Source of the DNA: Candidatus Micrarchaeia archaeon
Lineage (GTDB): Archaea; Micrarchaeota; Micrarchaeia; Anstonellales; Bilamarchaeaceae
Direction of reading: 5' to 3'
DNA: 23,136 nucleotides
NCBI GenBank assembly: GCA_041650355.1
Contig: JBAZLI010000005.1
Span: forward strand, 1 to 23,136
Positions 1-7,006 of this stretch are shown piece by piece (the first letter of the stretch is position 1; each line of letters starts with the position of its first letter). Below the pieces are notes generated by a model. That model saw only the letters and a list, made by a program, of their open reading frames with translations, was not told the DNA's origin and ran no database searches. A program made the translations under genes and the position numbers.

Positions 1-7
1 CCCGAGT

Positions 8-18
8 TTTAAAATATT
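8..18 (+). promoter_or_regulatory. TATA box for the ferredoxin/geranylgeranyl reductase operon
   Basis: The AT-rich stretch TTTAAAATATT lies about 27 bp before position 40, where an archaeal transcript would begin. This fits either a leaderless start at ATG 44 or a short leader carrying GGTGA at 50-54 for ATG 59. It is a consensus match only. Confidence 0.5.
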
Positions 19-58
19 TGGCAGCTTAGAGTAATGCGTTTATATGCAAGGTGATTTG

Positions 59-280
59 ATGATAACCATTGACCATGCTGGCTGCGTGATTTGCGTCGGA
101 TGCGCTTCTGTGTGCCCGTTCGGGGCCGTCGAGCTCATCGGAACGAGAATCAAGACTTACCCGGAAAAATGCACTGACTGCGGGCTGTGTATAAAGGCGT
201 GCCCTGCGAACGTGATTACTCTCCATAAAGGAGTAAAGGATGTGAAGGACTTGCCTGCCGAGGCGAGGAAGAAACTCTGA
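59..280 (+). CDS. 2[4Fe-4S] ferredoxin, probable electron donor to geranylgeranyl reductase
   Basis: A 73-residue bacterial-type ferredoxin. Two complete cluster motifs are visible: CVICVGCASVCP near the N-terminus and CTDCGLCIKACP in the second half, each CxxCxxCxxxCP. They imply two [4Fe-4S] clusters and soluble electron transfer. ATG 59 is preferred because GGTGA at 50-54 sits 4 nt upstream; ATG 44 in the same frame would add five residues if the mRNA is leaderless. The stop directly abuts the geranylgeranyl reductase gene. In Methanosarcina a neighbouring ferredoxin is known to support geranylgeranyl reductase, so the pairing here suggests the same donor role. The function is inferred; the fold is clear. 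Confidence 0.9.
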   Translation: MITIDHAGCVICVGCASVCPFGAVELIGTRIKTYPEKCTDCGLCIKACPANVITLHKGVKDVKDLPAEARKKL

Positions 281-292
281 ATGGTGGTGCTG

Positions 293-1516
293 ATGGCTAA
301 GAACGGATACGATTACGACGCGATAGTAATAGGGGCAGGGCCTGCTGGAAGCACAGTTGCTAGATTGCTTGCGCAGAATGGGAAGGACGTGCTTGTGATA
401 GACAAGAGGAAGGATGTAGGAAGCCCGGTGAGATGCGGCGAAGGGCTCGGGGAGCGGGAAGTGGTTGCCATGGGGCTCGAGCTTCCGAAAGAGGTCATTT
501 CAACTCCTATTCTTGGCGCGAAAGTTGTGGGGCCCAACGGAAAGGAAATCGTCTGGAAAAGCAAGGACACCCATGGGTGGGTGCTGGAGAGGAAGATGTT
601 CGACAAATGGCTCGCGGAACTTGCGGTGCACGAGGGAGCCGAAGTGAAGGTTTACACTAGGGCAGTGGACCTCGTGAAGAAAGATGGGAAAATAGATGGA
701 GTGAGGATGGAGAAATACGGGAAGGATGCATACGATGTGAGCGCCCCGCTGGTGATAAGCGCGGAAGGGATGGAGGCGCACATCGCAAGGAAAGCGGGAT
801 TCAAGACGGTGCATAATTTGTATGATGTTGACACGTGTTATCAATATGAGATGCAGGAGTACGAGCACGAGAACTTGATTGAGCTTTATTTCGGGAACGA
901 GATTGCCCCGCGGGGCTACGTGTGGATATTCCCGAAGAAGGACAAGAAAGCGAATGTGGGAATCGGAATAGGGGCGAATCTCGCGAAGTGGAAGAAGAAC
1001 AGCGGGATAATGGGCGCAGGGCCGAAAATACTGCTTGACGATTTCATCGCGAATAATCCTAAATTGAAGGACGCGAGCACGCTGGTGGATTTCGGGGGAG
1101 TGATAAGCGTCGGGGCTCCCTTGGATAAATTCGTTGATGATAATATTATGGTGGTCGGGACTGCGGCAAAGCAGGTGGACCCCATACACGGGGGCGGAAT
1201 CGCACTCGCGCTTGAGGCAGGGGTAATGGCTGCGAAGGTTGCGAACGAGGCGATTGAGAAGGGGGATTTCTCGAAGCAGAAGCTGTACGAATACGAGAAG
1301 ATGTGGAGGGCCGACCCAGGGAAGAAGGTGGAGAAGAGGCTCCTCCTCAGGAAGGTGCTCGAGAACATGAGCGATGATGATTTCAAGCACATATTCAACA
1401 CCATAACTTACCCTGATTTGGATTTGGTGATGCAGGGAAAGTTCGCAGGGCCGGTCGCGAAGGTGCTTGGGGGAAGGCCGCAGCTCGTGGGCGTGCTCAG
1501 GGCGCTGATTTCATAA
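293..1516 (+). CDS. Geranylgeranyl reductase (digeranylgeranylglycerophospholipid reductase family)
   Basis: A flavoprotein of 407 residues that saturates the double bonds of archaeal isoprenoid lipid chains. The N-terminus holds the FAD-binding Rossmann motif GAGPAGSTVARLL. It is followed by the family's PVRCGEGLG segment with its conserved cysteine, the substrate-region motif YVWIFPKKDKKANVGIG, and the second FAD motif DPIHGGGIALALEAG. Length and domain order match the archaeal family. ATG 293 is favoured over ATG 281 because GGTGGTG at 284-290 provides a ribosome binding site for it. The gene follows the ferredoxin with almost no gap, so both are probably co-transcribed and work together at the membrane. 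A T-rich stretch at 1520-1530 follows the stop. Confidence 0.93.
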   Translation: MAKNGYDYDAIVIGAGPAGSTVARLLAQNGKDVLVIDKRKDVGSPVRCGEGLGEREVVAMGLELPKEVISTPILGAKVVGPNGKEIVWKSKDTHGWVLERKMFDKWLAELAVHEGAEVKVYTRAVDLVKKDGKIDGVRMEKYGKDAYDVSAPLVISAEGMEAHIARKAGFKTVHNLYDVDTCYQYEMQEYEHENLIELYFGNEIAPRGYVWIFPKKDKKANVGIGIGANLAKWKKNSGIMGAGPKILLDDFIANNPKLKDASTLVDFGGVISVGAPLDKFVDDNIMVVGTAAKQVDPIHGGGIALALEAGVMAAKVANEAIEKGDFSKQKLYEYEKMWRADPGKKVEKRLLLRKVLENMSDDDFKHIFNTITYPDLDLVMQGKFAGPVAKVLGGRPQLVGVLRALIS

Positions 1517-1517
1517 T

Positions 1518-1531
1518 TCTTCTTTTTTAGA
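1518..1531 (+). terminator. T-rich terminator after geranylgeranyl reductase
   Basis: The sequence ATTCTTCTTTTTTA follows the stop codon directly. Oligo-T runs are the usual intrinsic termination signal of archaeal RNA polymerase. No strong hairpin precedes it. Confidence 0.5.
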
Positions 1532-1569
1532 ATTTCGAGTGAATTAGGTTAGCGGAAGCTGGGCTAAAG

Positions 1570-1612
1570 GTTATAAATTTTAAACTATATAACAAATCAT
1601 TATATAGTTAAC
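1570..1612 (+). promoter_or_regulatory. Promoter of inositol-phosphate synthase with a perfect 10-bp inverted repeat
   Basis: AACTATATAA at 1583-1592 and TTATATAGTT at 1600-1609 are exact reverse complements separated by 7 nt. A candidate TATA element, TTATAAATTTTAAA, lies at 1571-1584, so the palindrome would cover the region around the transcription start. The gene upstream runs on the same strand, so a divergent promoter does not explain the symmetry. The dyad looks like an operator for a dimeric repressor. No regulator is identified. Confidence 0.55.
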
Positions 1613-1630
1613 AAAAATGATGGTGTACGC

Positions 1631-2710
1631 ATGGCAGGGAAGATAAAAATTGGAATTATCGGCGCGGGAAACTGCGCTTCAGGCTTCATACAGGGAATCG
1701 AGTATTACAGACAGCATCCTGAGCGCGAAGTGGTCGGGATAATGCATCAGGACATAGGGGGCTACGACGTGCGCGATATCGAAGTGGTGTGCGCTTTTGA
1801 TGTGGATAAAAATAAGGTGGGGAAAACGCTGGACGAGGCGCTGTACGTGAAGCCCAATTTAGTGAACTGGGTGAAGCTGCCCAAAAGCGGGGTTGTGGTG
1901 AGGCAGGGGCCGCTTTACGACGGATTGGGAAAATATCTTTCAAAGATTATTGAGCCGGCGAAGGAAAGGCCTGCGGAGGAACTGGAAAAGGAGATAGTTG
2001 GGGAGATAAAGAGGAGCGGGGCTGAAATACTTGTGAATTACCTCCCAGTGGGGAGCCAGAAGGCGACTGAATTTTGGGCAGAAATTGCGCTGAAAACAAG
2101 GGTTGCGTTCATAAACGCGATACCTGTGTTCATAGCTTCAGGGCTGAAGTGGGAGAAAAAATTCGCGCAGGCTGGAATCCCGGTAATCGGGGATGACATG
2201 AAAGGGATGATTGGCGCCACCATTGTGCACAGGGTGCTTGCGAAGCTCACCCAGGACAGGGGTGCTGAATTGAGCAGGACTTACCAGCTCAATGTGGGCG
2301 GGAACACGGATTTCAGGAACATGCTGGAAAGGGAAAGGCTAGAAAGTAAGAAGATTTCAAAAACAGAGAGCGTGCAGAGCCAGCTGAAGCGCCCTTTGCC
2401 TGCTGACGACATACACATAGGGCCGTCGGATTTCGTGCCTTTTCTGGGGAACACGAAAATAGCGTTCATGAGACTGGAGGGGAAGATGTGGGCGGATATT
2501 CCGTACAATATGGAAATAAGGCTGGATGTGGACGACAAGGCGAATGCCGGAGGAATAATCGCTGATGCGGTGAGGATTGCGAAAGTCGCGCTGGAGAAAA
2601 AAGTTGGGGGTGCGCTCATAGGGCCTTCCGCGTATTTGATGAAGCATCCGCCGAAGCAGATGAGCGATTCGGAAGCGAAGAAAGAGATGGAACTGTTTTT
2701 TCAGAATTGA
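1631..2710 (+). CDS. ino1: myo-Inositol-1(3)-phosphate synthase
   Basis: An enzyme of 359 residues that converts glucose 6-phosphate to inositol phosphate with bound NAD, feeding archaetidylinositol-type membrane lipids. The NAD-binding motif GAGNCASGFIQG is at residues 11-22. Other family signatures are NYLPVGSQKATEFWAE, GDDMKGMIGATIVHR, LNVGGNTDFRNM and HIGPSDFVPFLGNTKIAFM. Length agrees with the short archaeal/actinobacterial type. ATG 1631 is preceded by GGTG at 1622-1625; the ATGs at 1617 and 1620 are out of frame. The gene has its own promoter with a palindrome, and it converges on the rhomboid gene with only 6 bp between stops. Its position after geranylgeranyl reductase makes this end of the window a lipid-synthesis neighbourhood. 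Confidence 0.93.
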   Translation: MAGKIKIGIIGAGNCASGFIQGIEYYRQHPEREVVGIMHQDIGGYDVRDIEVVCAFDVDKNKVGKTLDEALYVKPNLVNWVKLPKSGVVVRQGPLYDGLGKYLSKIIEPAKERPAEELEKEIVGEIKRSGAEILVNYLPVGSQKATEFWAEIALKTRVAFINAIPVFIASGLKWEKKFAQAGIPVIGDDMKGMIGATIVHRVLAKLTQDRGAELSRTYQLNVGGNTDFRNMLERERLESKKISKTESVQSQLKRPLPADDIHIGPSDFVPFLGNTKIAFMRLEGKMWADIPYNMEIRLDVDDKANAGGIIADAVRIAKVALEKKVGGALIGPSAYLMKHPPKQMSDSEAKKEMELFFQN

Positions 2711-2716
2711 TTTGTA

Positions 2717-3298
2717 TCAAGGGCCGGGAAACGAGTAGGACCATTCGGAGGAGCGTTTTCCCTTTAGATAATGAGCATAGAGGAGGCCGAAAAATAAACC
2801 GCCCAGGTGGGCAGCCCCTCCGATTCCGCTCGCTTGCCCTGCAGGAGTTACGTACAGGATGTTTATGAATACCCAGAACGCGACCGCGTACTTCATCTTC
2901 ATCGGGAAGAAATACAGGTAAACGAAGCTGTCCGGCTCGAACAGCGCGACCGCCCCCAGGATTGCGAAGATGGCCCCGCTCGCGCCTAGCGCTGGAGCCG
3001 GCGACGTGATGCCTGCGAAAACGAATGCGAGGTAGAGGAGATTTCCCACTATGCCGCCGAGGAAGAATATCTTGTACATTTCCCTCTTTCCTGCGATGCG
3101 CATGAGCGGCGGCGCGAAGAAGAAAAGCGAGAGCGCGTTGAAGAACAGATGCTCTATGCCGCCGTGCATGAATATGGAGGTCACGAGGCGCCAGAGCTCG
3201 AGCGGCTTGGAGGGGTCCAGGTAGAAAAGCTCGGTGAAGCCTGGAATTACAAGCTGGGCTACGAATGCAAGGGCCATTGCGGCCAGGAGATAAAGCAT
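2717..3298 (-). CDS. Rhomboid-family intramembrane serine protease
   Basis: A membrane protein of 193 residues with about six hydrophobic segments. It has the rhomboid signature elements in order: HGGIEHLFFNALSLFFF in the second segment (the His/Asn region), GASGAIF with the nucleophilic serine, and AHLGGLFFG with the partner histidine. It would cleave transmembrane substrates inside the membrane. The ATG follows the stop of thioredoxin reductase directly, and GGTGG within the end of that gene serves as ribosome binding site, so the two are translationally coupled. It is shorter than many rhomboids and lacks extra domains. Family assignment is firm; substrates are unknown. Confidence 0.9.
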   Translation of the reverse strand: MLYLLAAMALAFVAQLVIPGFTELFYLDPSKPLELWRLVTSIFMHGGIEHLFFNALSLFFFAPPLMRIAGKREMYKIFFLGGIVGNLLYLAFVFAGITSPAPALGASGAIFAILGAVALFEPDSFVYLYFFPMKMKYAVAFWVFINILYVTPAGQASGIGGAAHLGGLFFGLLYAHYLKGKRSSEWSYSFPGP

Positions 3299-4216
3299 TC
3301 AGCCACCCGCGAGGAATTTAGTTGCGGAAACCGCGGAAACCGTGCCGTCCCCTGTGGCTGTGGTGACCTGCTTCACCCTGGAGTTGGTGACGTCGCCGGC
3401 AGCGAAAACGCCCGGAACATTGGTGCGCTGTTCCTCGTCAACCACGATGAAGCCGTATTTGTCCAGGTTGAGCGCTCCTTTTAGGAACTCGGTGTTTGGA
3501 ATCCACCCCACGTAGACGAAAACGCCCTGGGTTTTTATTTCCGAGAGCGAGTTGGTTTTCACGTTCCTCACTTTCATGGATTCCACGCTTTTAGTTCCGG
3601 TTATCGCTTCGGCCACGCTGTCCAGAAGGAATTTTATCTTCGGGTTGGATTTCACCTTGTCCTGGACAGCTTTTTCAGCGCGGAATTCGCTGCGCCTGTG
3701 CATTATGGTCACTGAATTGGCGAATTTGGCCAGGTAGTTGGCTTCCTCGAGCGCGGAGTTCCCGCCTCCGATTACCAGGATGTCTTTGTTTTTGAAGAAC
3801 GGGGCGTCGCAGGTGGCGCAATAGCTTACCCCTTTGCCCTTGAGCTCCTCTTCGCCTGGAATCCCGAGTTTTTTCTCCTTGCTTCCGCTCGCTATTATTA
3901 CGGTTCTTGCCTCGAAGGTCCCGTTCGAGGTTTGTATTTTCTTCACCGGGCCTTCCAGCTCGATGCCGAGTACATCGGTGAATTCCATTATTTCCGCCCC
4001 GAATTTTTTGGCGTGGCTGGCCATCAGTTCGGTGAGCTGCGGGCCTGAGAGGGATTCGAAGCCCGGATAGTTCTCTATTACCGCCGTGCTGGCTACCTGG
4101 CCTCCCAAAGCGCCCTTCTCTAAGACCAGGGTTTTGAGACCCGAGCGCGAGGCGTAAAGCGCTGCCGTGAGGCCGGCAGGGCCTCCGCCTATTATGATTA
4201 AGTCGTAAACAGACAT
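3299..4216 (-). CDS. trxB: Thioredoxin reductase (FAD/NAD(P)-dependent)
   Basis: A cytosolic flavoenzyme of 305 residues that passes electrons from NAD(P)H to thioredoxin-like proteins. Visible motifs are the N-terminal FAD site GGGPAGLTAALYASR, the redox-active CATC in the central domain, the NAD(P) motif GGGNSALEEANYLA, and the C-terminal GVFAAGDVTN. Length is typical. ATG 4216 is chosen over an in-frame ATG at 4243 because AGGTGCT lies just upstream of it and the FAD motif begins close behind. A possible TATA element (CAATTAAAG) lies about 35 bp upstream. The gene leads a two-gene unit with the rhomboid protease. A secreted thioredoxin-like protein is encoded elsewhere in the window, but nothing ties the two directly. 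Confidence 0.93.
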   Translation of the reverse strand: MSVYDLIIIGGGPAGLTAALYASRSGLKTLVLEKGALGGQVASTAVIENYPGFESLSGPQLTELMASHAKKFGAEIMEFTDVLGIELEGPVKKIQTSNGTFEARTVIIASGSKEKKLGIPGEEELKGKGVSYCATCDAPFFKNKDILVIGGGNSALEEANYLAKFANSVTIMHRRSEFRAEKAVQDKVKSNPKIKFLLDSVAEAITGTKSVESMKVRNVKTNSLSEIKTQGVFVYVGWIPNTEFLKGALNLDKYGFIVVDEEQRTNVPGVFAAGDVTNSRVKQVTTATGDGTVSAVSATKFLAGG

Positions 4217-4453
4217 AAGAGCACCTGGAAGAATAACCTGCAAACTGCTTTAATTGCTTTGCTGGAATTGGCGCGGGAAACGGGCTTCGTAGGGCTGTTG
4301 GTGGGGCCAGCCAACGGTTTTTAAGCGTTTCTCTATTAAAGTATATTCCCAACCAAGCACGGTTTACCAAGGCTGTGCTAATTTTATTCCACGACGGAGA
4401 GAGATGTAATAGTAGTGTTTGGTTTGGTTCTTTGTGAACCGGGAGATGATAGG

Positions 4454-4879
4454 ATGGCAAGTGCATTGGATGTAGATACGAACAGGCTCATGGCGAGCGT
4501 CGCAGGCAAGCTGAAGGAAGCTGGAGTGGTGGCCCCGGAGTTCGTGGGCCTCGTGAAGAGCGGGGCGCACAACGAAAGGCCGCCGGAACAGCCGGATTTC
4601 TTTTATATAAGGTGCGCCTCAGTGATGAGGCAGGCATATGTAAGGAACACTGTCGGCGTGCGCAAGCTCAGAGACCATTACGGCTCTGTGAAAAACAGGG
4701 GCGTGAGGCCCGAGAGGCACGCGAAGGCCGGAGGCTCGACCATAAGGAAGGCGTTCCAGGCTTTAGAGAAGGCCGGCTTCATGGAAAAGGTGGAGAAAGG
4801 AATCAAGAAGGGCAGGAAGCTCACCCCCAAGGGGAGAAAACTGCTCGACAACTGCGCCAAGGAGGTAAAGAAAGGTTGA
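4454..4879 (+). CDS. rps19e: Small-subunit ribosomal protein S19e
   Basis: A basic protein of 141 residues found in archaeal and eukaryotic 30S/40S subunits. Recognisable stretches are PDFFYIRCASVMRQAYV, VRKLRDHYGSVKNRG and GSTIRKAFQALEKAGF, ending in GRKLTPKGRKLLD, which form the family's winged-helix-like core. ATG 4454 follows GGGAG at 4441-4445; a TTG 13 codons upstream in frame is not needed. The leader contains the small hairpin GGTTC-TTTGT-GAACC just before this site. The gene opens the long translation/targeting operon and is followed after 6 bp by the PDCD5 gene, as in many archaea. Confidence 0.93.
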   Translation: MASALDVDTNRLMASVAGKLKEAGVVAPEFVGLVKSGAHNERPPEQPDFFYIRCASVMRQAYVRNTVGVRKLRDHYGSVKNRGVRPERHAKAGGSTIRKAFQALEKAGFMEKVEKGIKKGRKLTPKGRKLLDNCAKEVKKG

Positions 4880-4885
4880 GGTGCC

Positions 4886-5176
4886 ATGGAGGACATCGAG
4901 CAGGCCAGGATGAAGAGGCTGAAGGAGCTTCAGGAAGCGCAGAAAGCCGAGGAGCAGGTGAAGGCTGCGATGCGCGCCATGCTGGACGACAGCGGATACG
5001 ACAGGATGATGAATGTCAAGCTCGCGAGCCCTGAACTTTACGCGCAGGCGGTGCAGGGGTGCGCAGGGGTGTATCAGCGCCTGGGGCGAAGGCTCGGGGA
5101 GCGGGAGGTGCTGCTCGTGCTGAGGCGCCTGAAAGGCGGGGAGCGCGAGACGAAAATAACGTTTGATAGGAAATAG
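4886..5176 (+). CDS. PDCD5-family DNA-binding protein
   Basis: A small helical protein of 96 residues, homologous to human PDCD5 and archaeal MTH1615-type proteins. The N-terminal helix is rich in E, K and Q (MEDIEQARMKRLKEL). The core carries LASPELYAQAVQ, and the C-terminal part carries REVLLVLRRL followed by ETKITFDRK, all typical of the family. GAGGTG precedes the ATG. It lies between S19e and L39e, a conserved archaeal arrangement that ties it to translation even though homologues bind nucleic acid; its exact role is unknown. Confidence 0.88.
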   Translation: MEDIEQARMKRLKELQEAQKAEEQVKAAMRAMLDDSGYDRMMNVKLASPELYAQAVQGCAGVYQRLGRRLGEREVLLVLRRLKGGERETKITFDRK

Positions 5177-5185
5177 GGTGTTATG

Positions 5186-5347
5186 ATGACCAAAAAAACG
5201 CATGAGAAAAGGAGGCGGCTCAGCAAAGCCACCAGGCAGAACAGGCGCCTGCCCATCTTCGTGGCCATAAGGACCAAGAGGAAGGTCACGCAGAACGCGA
5301 AGAGGAGGGCGTGGAGGACGCACAAGCTCAAGTCGAATGAATGGTGA
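5186..5347 (+). CDS. rpl39e: Large-subunit ribosomal protein L39e
   Basis: A very small basic protein of 53 residues that lines the peptide exit tunnel. It begins MTKKTHEKRRRLSKATRQNR, continues through LPIFVAIRT, and ends RRAWRTHKLKSNEW, a clear L39e pattern with the conserved WR near the C-terminus. ATG 5186 is preferred to the adjacent ATG 5183 because GGGTG at 5176-5180 has proper spacing only to the second. Its stop lies just before the L31e start, with GGTGAT inside the end of this gene acting as the L31e ribosome binding site. Confidence 0.93.
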   Translation: MTKKTHEKRRRLSKATRQNRRLPIFVAIRTKRKVTQNAKRRAWRTHKLKSNEW

Positions 5348-5352
5348 TTGCG

Positions 5353-5820
5353 ATGGCAGAGGAAAAAATCTACACTATACCGCTCAGGGATGCATTTAGC
5401 TATGTGAGGACCAAGCGGGTGAGGAGGGCAGTTTCCATTGTCCGGGCTTTCGTTTCAAGGCATGCGAAAGTTGATTCCGGAATGGTGCGGGTTTCCGAGG
5501 CGCTCAACTCGGTGCTGTGGAGGAACGGCATCCAGAAGCCGCCGAGAAGGATAAAGATAAAAGTTGTGAAGGAAGAGGGGTTCGCAAGGGCGTACCTGCC
5601 TGATGAAGTGGTAAAGAAACCTGAGGCTAAGAAGGAGGAAAAACCAAAAACTGCGCAGGAAGGGAAGGAAGCGAAGCCTGAGGCTAAGAAGGAGGAGAAA
5701 AAAACCGAGGCTAAATCAGCCGAGAAGAAGGCCGAGACTGCGACAAAGCAGGATGCGCAGGTGAAGAGAGATACTCCTAGACAGATTGGGAAGCAGGAGC
5801 CGGTCAAGGGCGGAGTCTGA
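5353..5820 (+). CDS. rpl31e: Large-subunit ribosomal protein L31e with a long charged C-terminal tail
   Basis: 155 residues. The first 85 or so are ordinary L31e: IYTIPLRDAF, RVRRAVSIVRAFVSRH, and LWRNGIQKPPRRIKIKV followed by RAYLPDE. L31e sits at the rim of the peptide exit tunnel, where targeting factors and chaperones dock. Family members normally end near residue 90-95; here a lysine/glutamate/alanine-rich tail of about 65 residues follows. The tail contains repeated PEAKKEEK units and ends with a segment (residues 124-155) closely matching part of the FtsY linker encoded at 7888-7980. ATG 5353 is chosen because GGTGAT at 5343-5348 precedes it. The tail is predicted to be disordered. Confidence 0.93.
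   Translation: MAEEKIYTIPLRDAFSYVRTKRVRRAVSIVRAFVSRHAKVDSGMVRVSEALNSVLWRNGIQKPPRRIKIKVVKEEGFARAYLPDEVVKKPEAKKEEKPKTAQEGKEAKPEAKKEEKKTEAKSAEKKAETATKQDAQVKRDTPRQIGKQEPVKGGV
5620..5696 (+). repeat. Perfect 20-bp direct repeat within the L31e tail
   Basis: CCTGAGGCTAAGAAGGAGGA occurs at 5620-5639 and again, identical, at 5677-5696. A decayed third copy (ACCGAGGCTAAA) starts near 5704. The units encode PEAKKEE. Identity at the DNA level points to recent growth of the tail by duplication or slippage. Confidence 0.9.
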
Positions 5821-5830
5821 CAGTGGGTTT

Positions 5831-6493
5831 ATGCTGCGCACCTCGTACTATGGAAATTCTTTCATAGGCCTGTTTTTCAGGGCCAACGACAGCGTGCTCC
5901 TTGCGCCGCTCGACGCCCCGGACAAGGTGGTTGATGCGCTCGAAAATGAGTTGAAGGTGCGGGCTGTGCGAGTTTCGATGGCCAATTCCAATTTGGTTGG
6001 GATATACACTGCGATGAACAACAACGGGATTGTGCTTCCCAATGTGATTGAAGAAAGCGAGCGGCTGGAGCTGAAAAAGGAGGGCTTGAACGTGTTCGTT
6101 TCGCGCGAATTGAACAACGCGCACGGGAACAACCTGTGCGTGAATGACAAAAGGGGCATTGTGAATCCACGCGTGGACTCTGCCGAGAGGAAGAAGATGG
6201 AGGATGCGCTCGGAGTGGAGATGGCGCCGGTCTCGCTGGCAGGGCACACCACGGTCGGGAGCGCGTGCGCGTCCAGTGCGGATGGATTCCTGGCGCACTA
6301 TGCAATAGCTGAAAAGGAGCTCCAGGAAGTGGAGGAAGCGCTCAAGGTCCCCGGGGACAAGGGCACTGTGAATGGAGGCGCGGGATTTGTCGGATTGGGC
6401 GTGGTGCACAACAAGAACGGCTTCGCGGTCGGGGAAAGCACCACGGGCTTTGAGATGGGCAAGGTGGCCGGGGCGCTGGGCTACGTGAAGTGA
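5831..6493 (+). CDS. eif6: Translation factor aIF6 (ribosome anti-association factor)
   Basis: A protein of 220 residues that binds the large subunit and blocks premature joining of subunits. The five-fold pseudo-repeat is visible: GNSFIGLFFRANDSVLLAP, LVGIYTAMNNNGIVLP, NAHGNNLCVNDKRGIVNP, VGSACASSADGFLAHY and FVGLGVVHNKNGFAVG, the last followed by TTGFEMGKVAGALG. ATG 5831 sits after GTGGG; the longer frame beginning at 5786 overlaps the end of L31e and has no supporting signal. L31e-aIF6 is the usual archaeal gene order. Confidence 0.93.
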   Translation: MLRTSYYGNSFIGLFFRANDSVLLAPLDAPDKVVDALENELKVRAVRVSMANSNLVGIYTAMNNNGIVLPNVIEESERLELKKEGLNVFVSRELNNAHGNNLCVNDKRGIVNPRVDSAERKKMEDALGVEMAPVSLAGHTTVGSACASSADGFLAHYAIAEKELQEVEEALKVPGDKGTVNGGAGFVGLGVVHNKNGFAVGESTTGFEMGKVAGALGYVK

Positions 6494-6497
6494 TTGG

Positions 6498-6815
6498 ATG
6501 GTCGCATATGAGGAGTTCGCGAAGCTGGATTTGCGCGTGGCGCGCGTGCTCGAATGCACAAGAGTGGAGGGCTCGAACAAGCTGCTGAAGCTATTGGTGG
6601 ACGTCGGAGCTGAGAAAAGGCAGGTTATCGCCGGAATAGGGAGGGAGTATGAGCCGGAGGGTTTGGTCGGGAAGAGTGTTGTGCTGGTAACGAATTTGGA
6701 CTATAGGAAGCTCGCGGGGCTGGAATCCCAGGGAATGCTGCTCGCGGCAGGGGATGCTGAGATTGCCCTGCTCACTGTGGACAGGGAAATCGCCCCAGGG
6801 GCAAAAATCGGATGA
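6498..6815 (+). CDS. tRNA-binding OB-fold protein (MetRS beta-subunit/Arc1p C-terminal type)
   Basis: A stand-alone tRNA-binding domain of 105 residues. The pattern FAKLDLRVARVLECTRVEGS, then LLKLLVDVG, RQVIAGIG, LVGKSVVLVTNL and GLESQGMLLAA is the OB fold found at the C-terminus of methionyl-tRNA synthetases, in EMAP II/Arc1p and in CsaA. It probably increases the tRNA affinity of MetRS or another partner in trans. GTGAT at 6489-6493 precedes the ATG. It lies between aIF6 and LX, which are normally neighbours in archaea, so its insertion in the ribosomal operon is notable. A CsaA-like chaperone role cannot be excluded. Confidence 0.85.
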   Translation: MVAYEEFAKLDLRVARVLECTRVEGSNKLLKLLVDVGAEKRQVIAGIGREYEPEGLVGKSVVLVTNLDYRKLAGLESQGMLLAAGDAEIALLTVDREIAPGAKIG

Positions 6816-6829
6816 TGATAGGTGATTGC

Positions 6830-7006
6830 ATGAAATTCGCGGTAAGCGGAACTGGGGAATTGAGGAACGGGACGAGAAGCTTCAAAAAAGAGGTTGATGC
6901 GAAGAGCGAAAACCACGCAAAGGATTTAGTGTATTCGCTTTTCGGCTCTGCCAACGGGTTGAACAGGAACAAAGTGAAGATTGAGAGCGTTTCCAAGGTG
7001 GGATAA
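6830..7006 (+). CDS. rplX: Large-subunit ribosomal protein LX (L18Ae/L20a)
   Basis: 58 residues starting MKFAVSGTGELRNGTRSFKK, the archaeal LX signature, followed by SENHAKDLVYSLFGS and a C-terminal strand NRNKVKIESVSKVG. AGGTGAT is correctly spaced before ATG 6830; the upstream ATG at 6812 lies before that site and adds non-conserved residues. The stop overlaps the start of prefoldin alpha by one base, showing translational coupling. Confidence 0.9.
   Translation: MKFAVSGTGELRNGTRSFKKEVDAKSENHAKDLVYSLFGSANGLNRNKVKIESVSKVG

Noticed and set aside
500..1390. A 296-codon open frame on the minus strand opposite geranylgeranyl reductase.
   Set aside because: It is antisense to a clear gene, has no recognisable motifs and a composition expected from a GC-rich shadow frame.
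1583..1609. The palindrome as two back-to-back TATA boxes of a divergent promoter.
   Set aside because: The upstream gene runs in the same direction and no minus-strand gene starts nearby.
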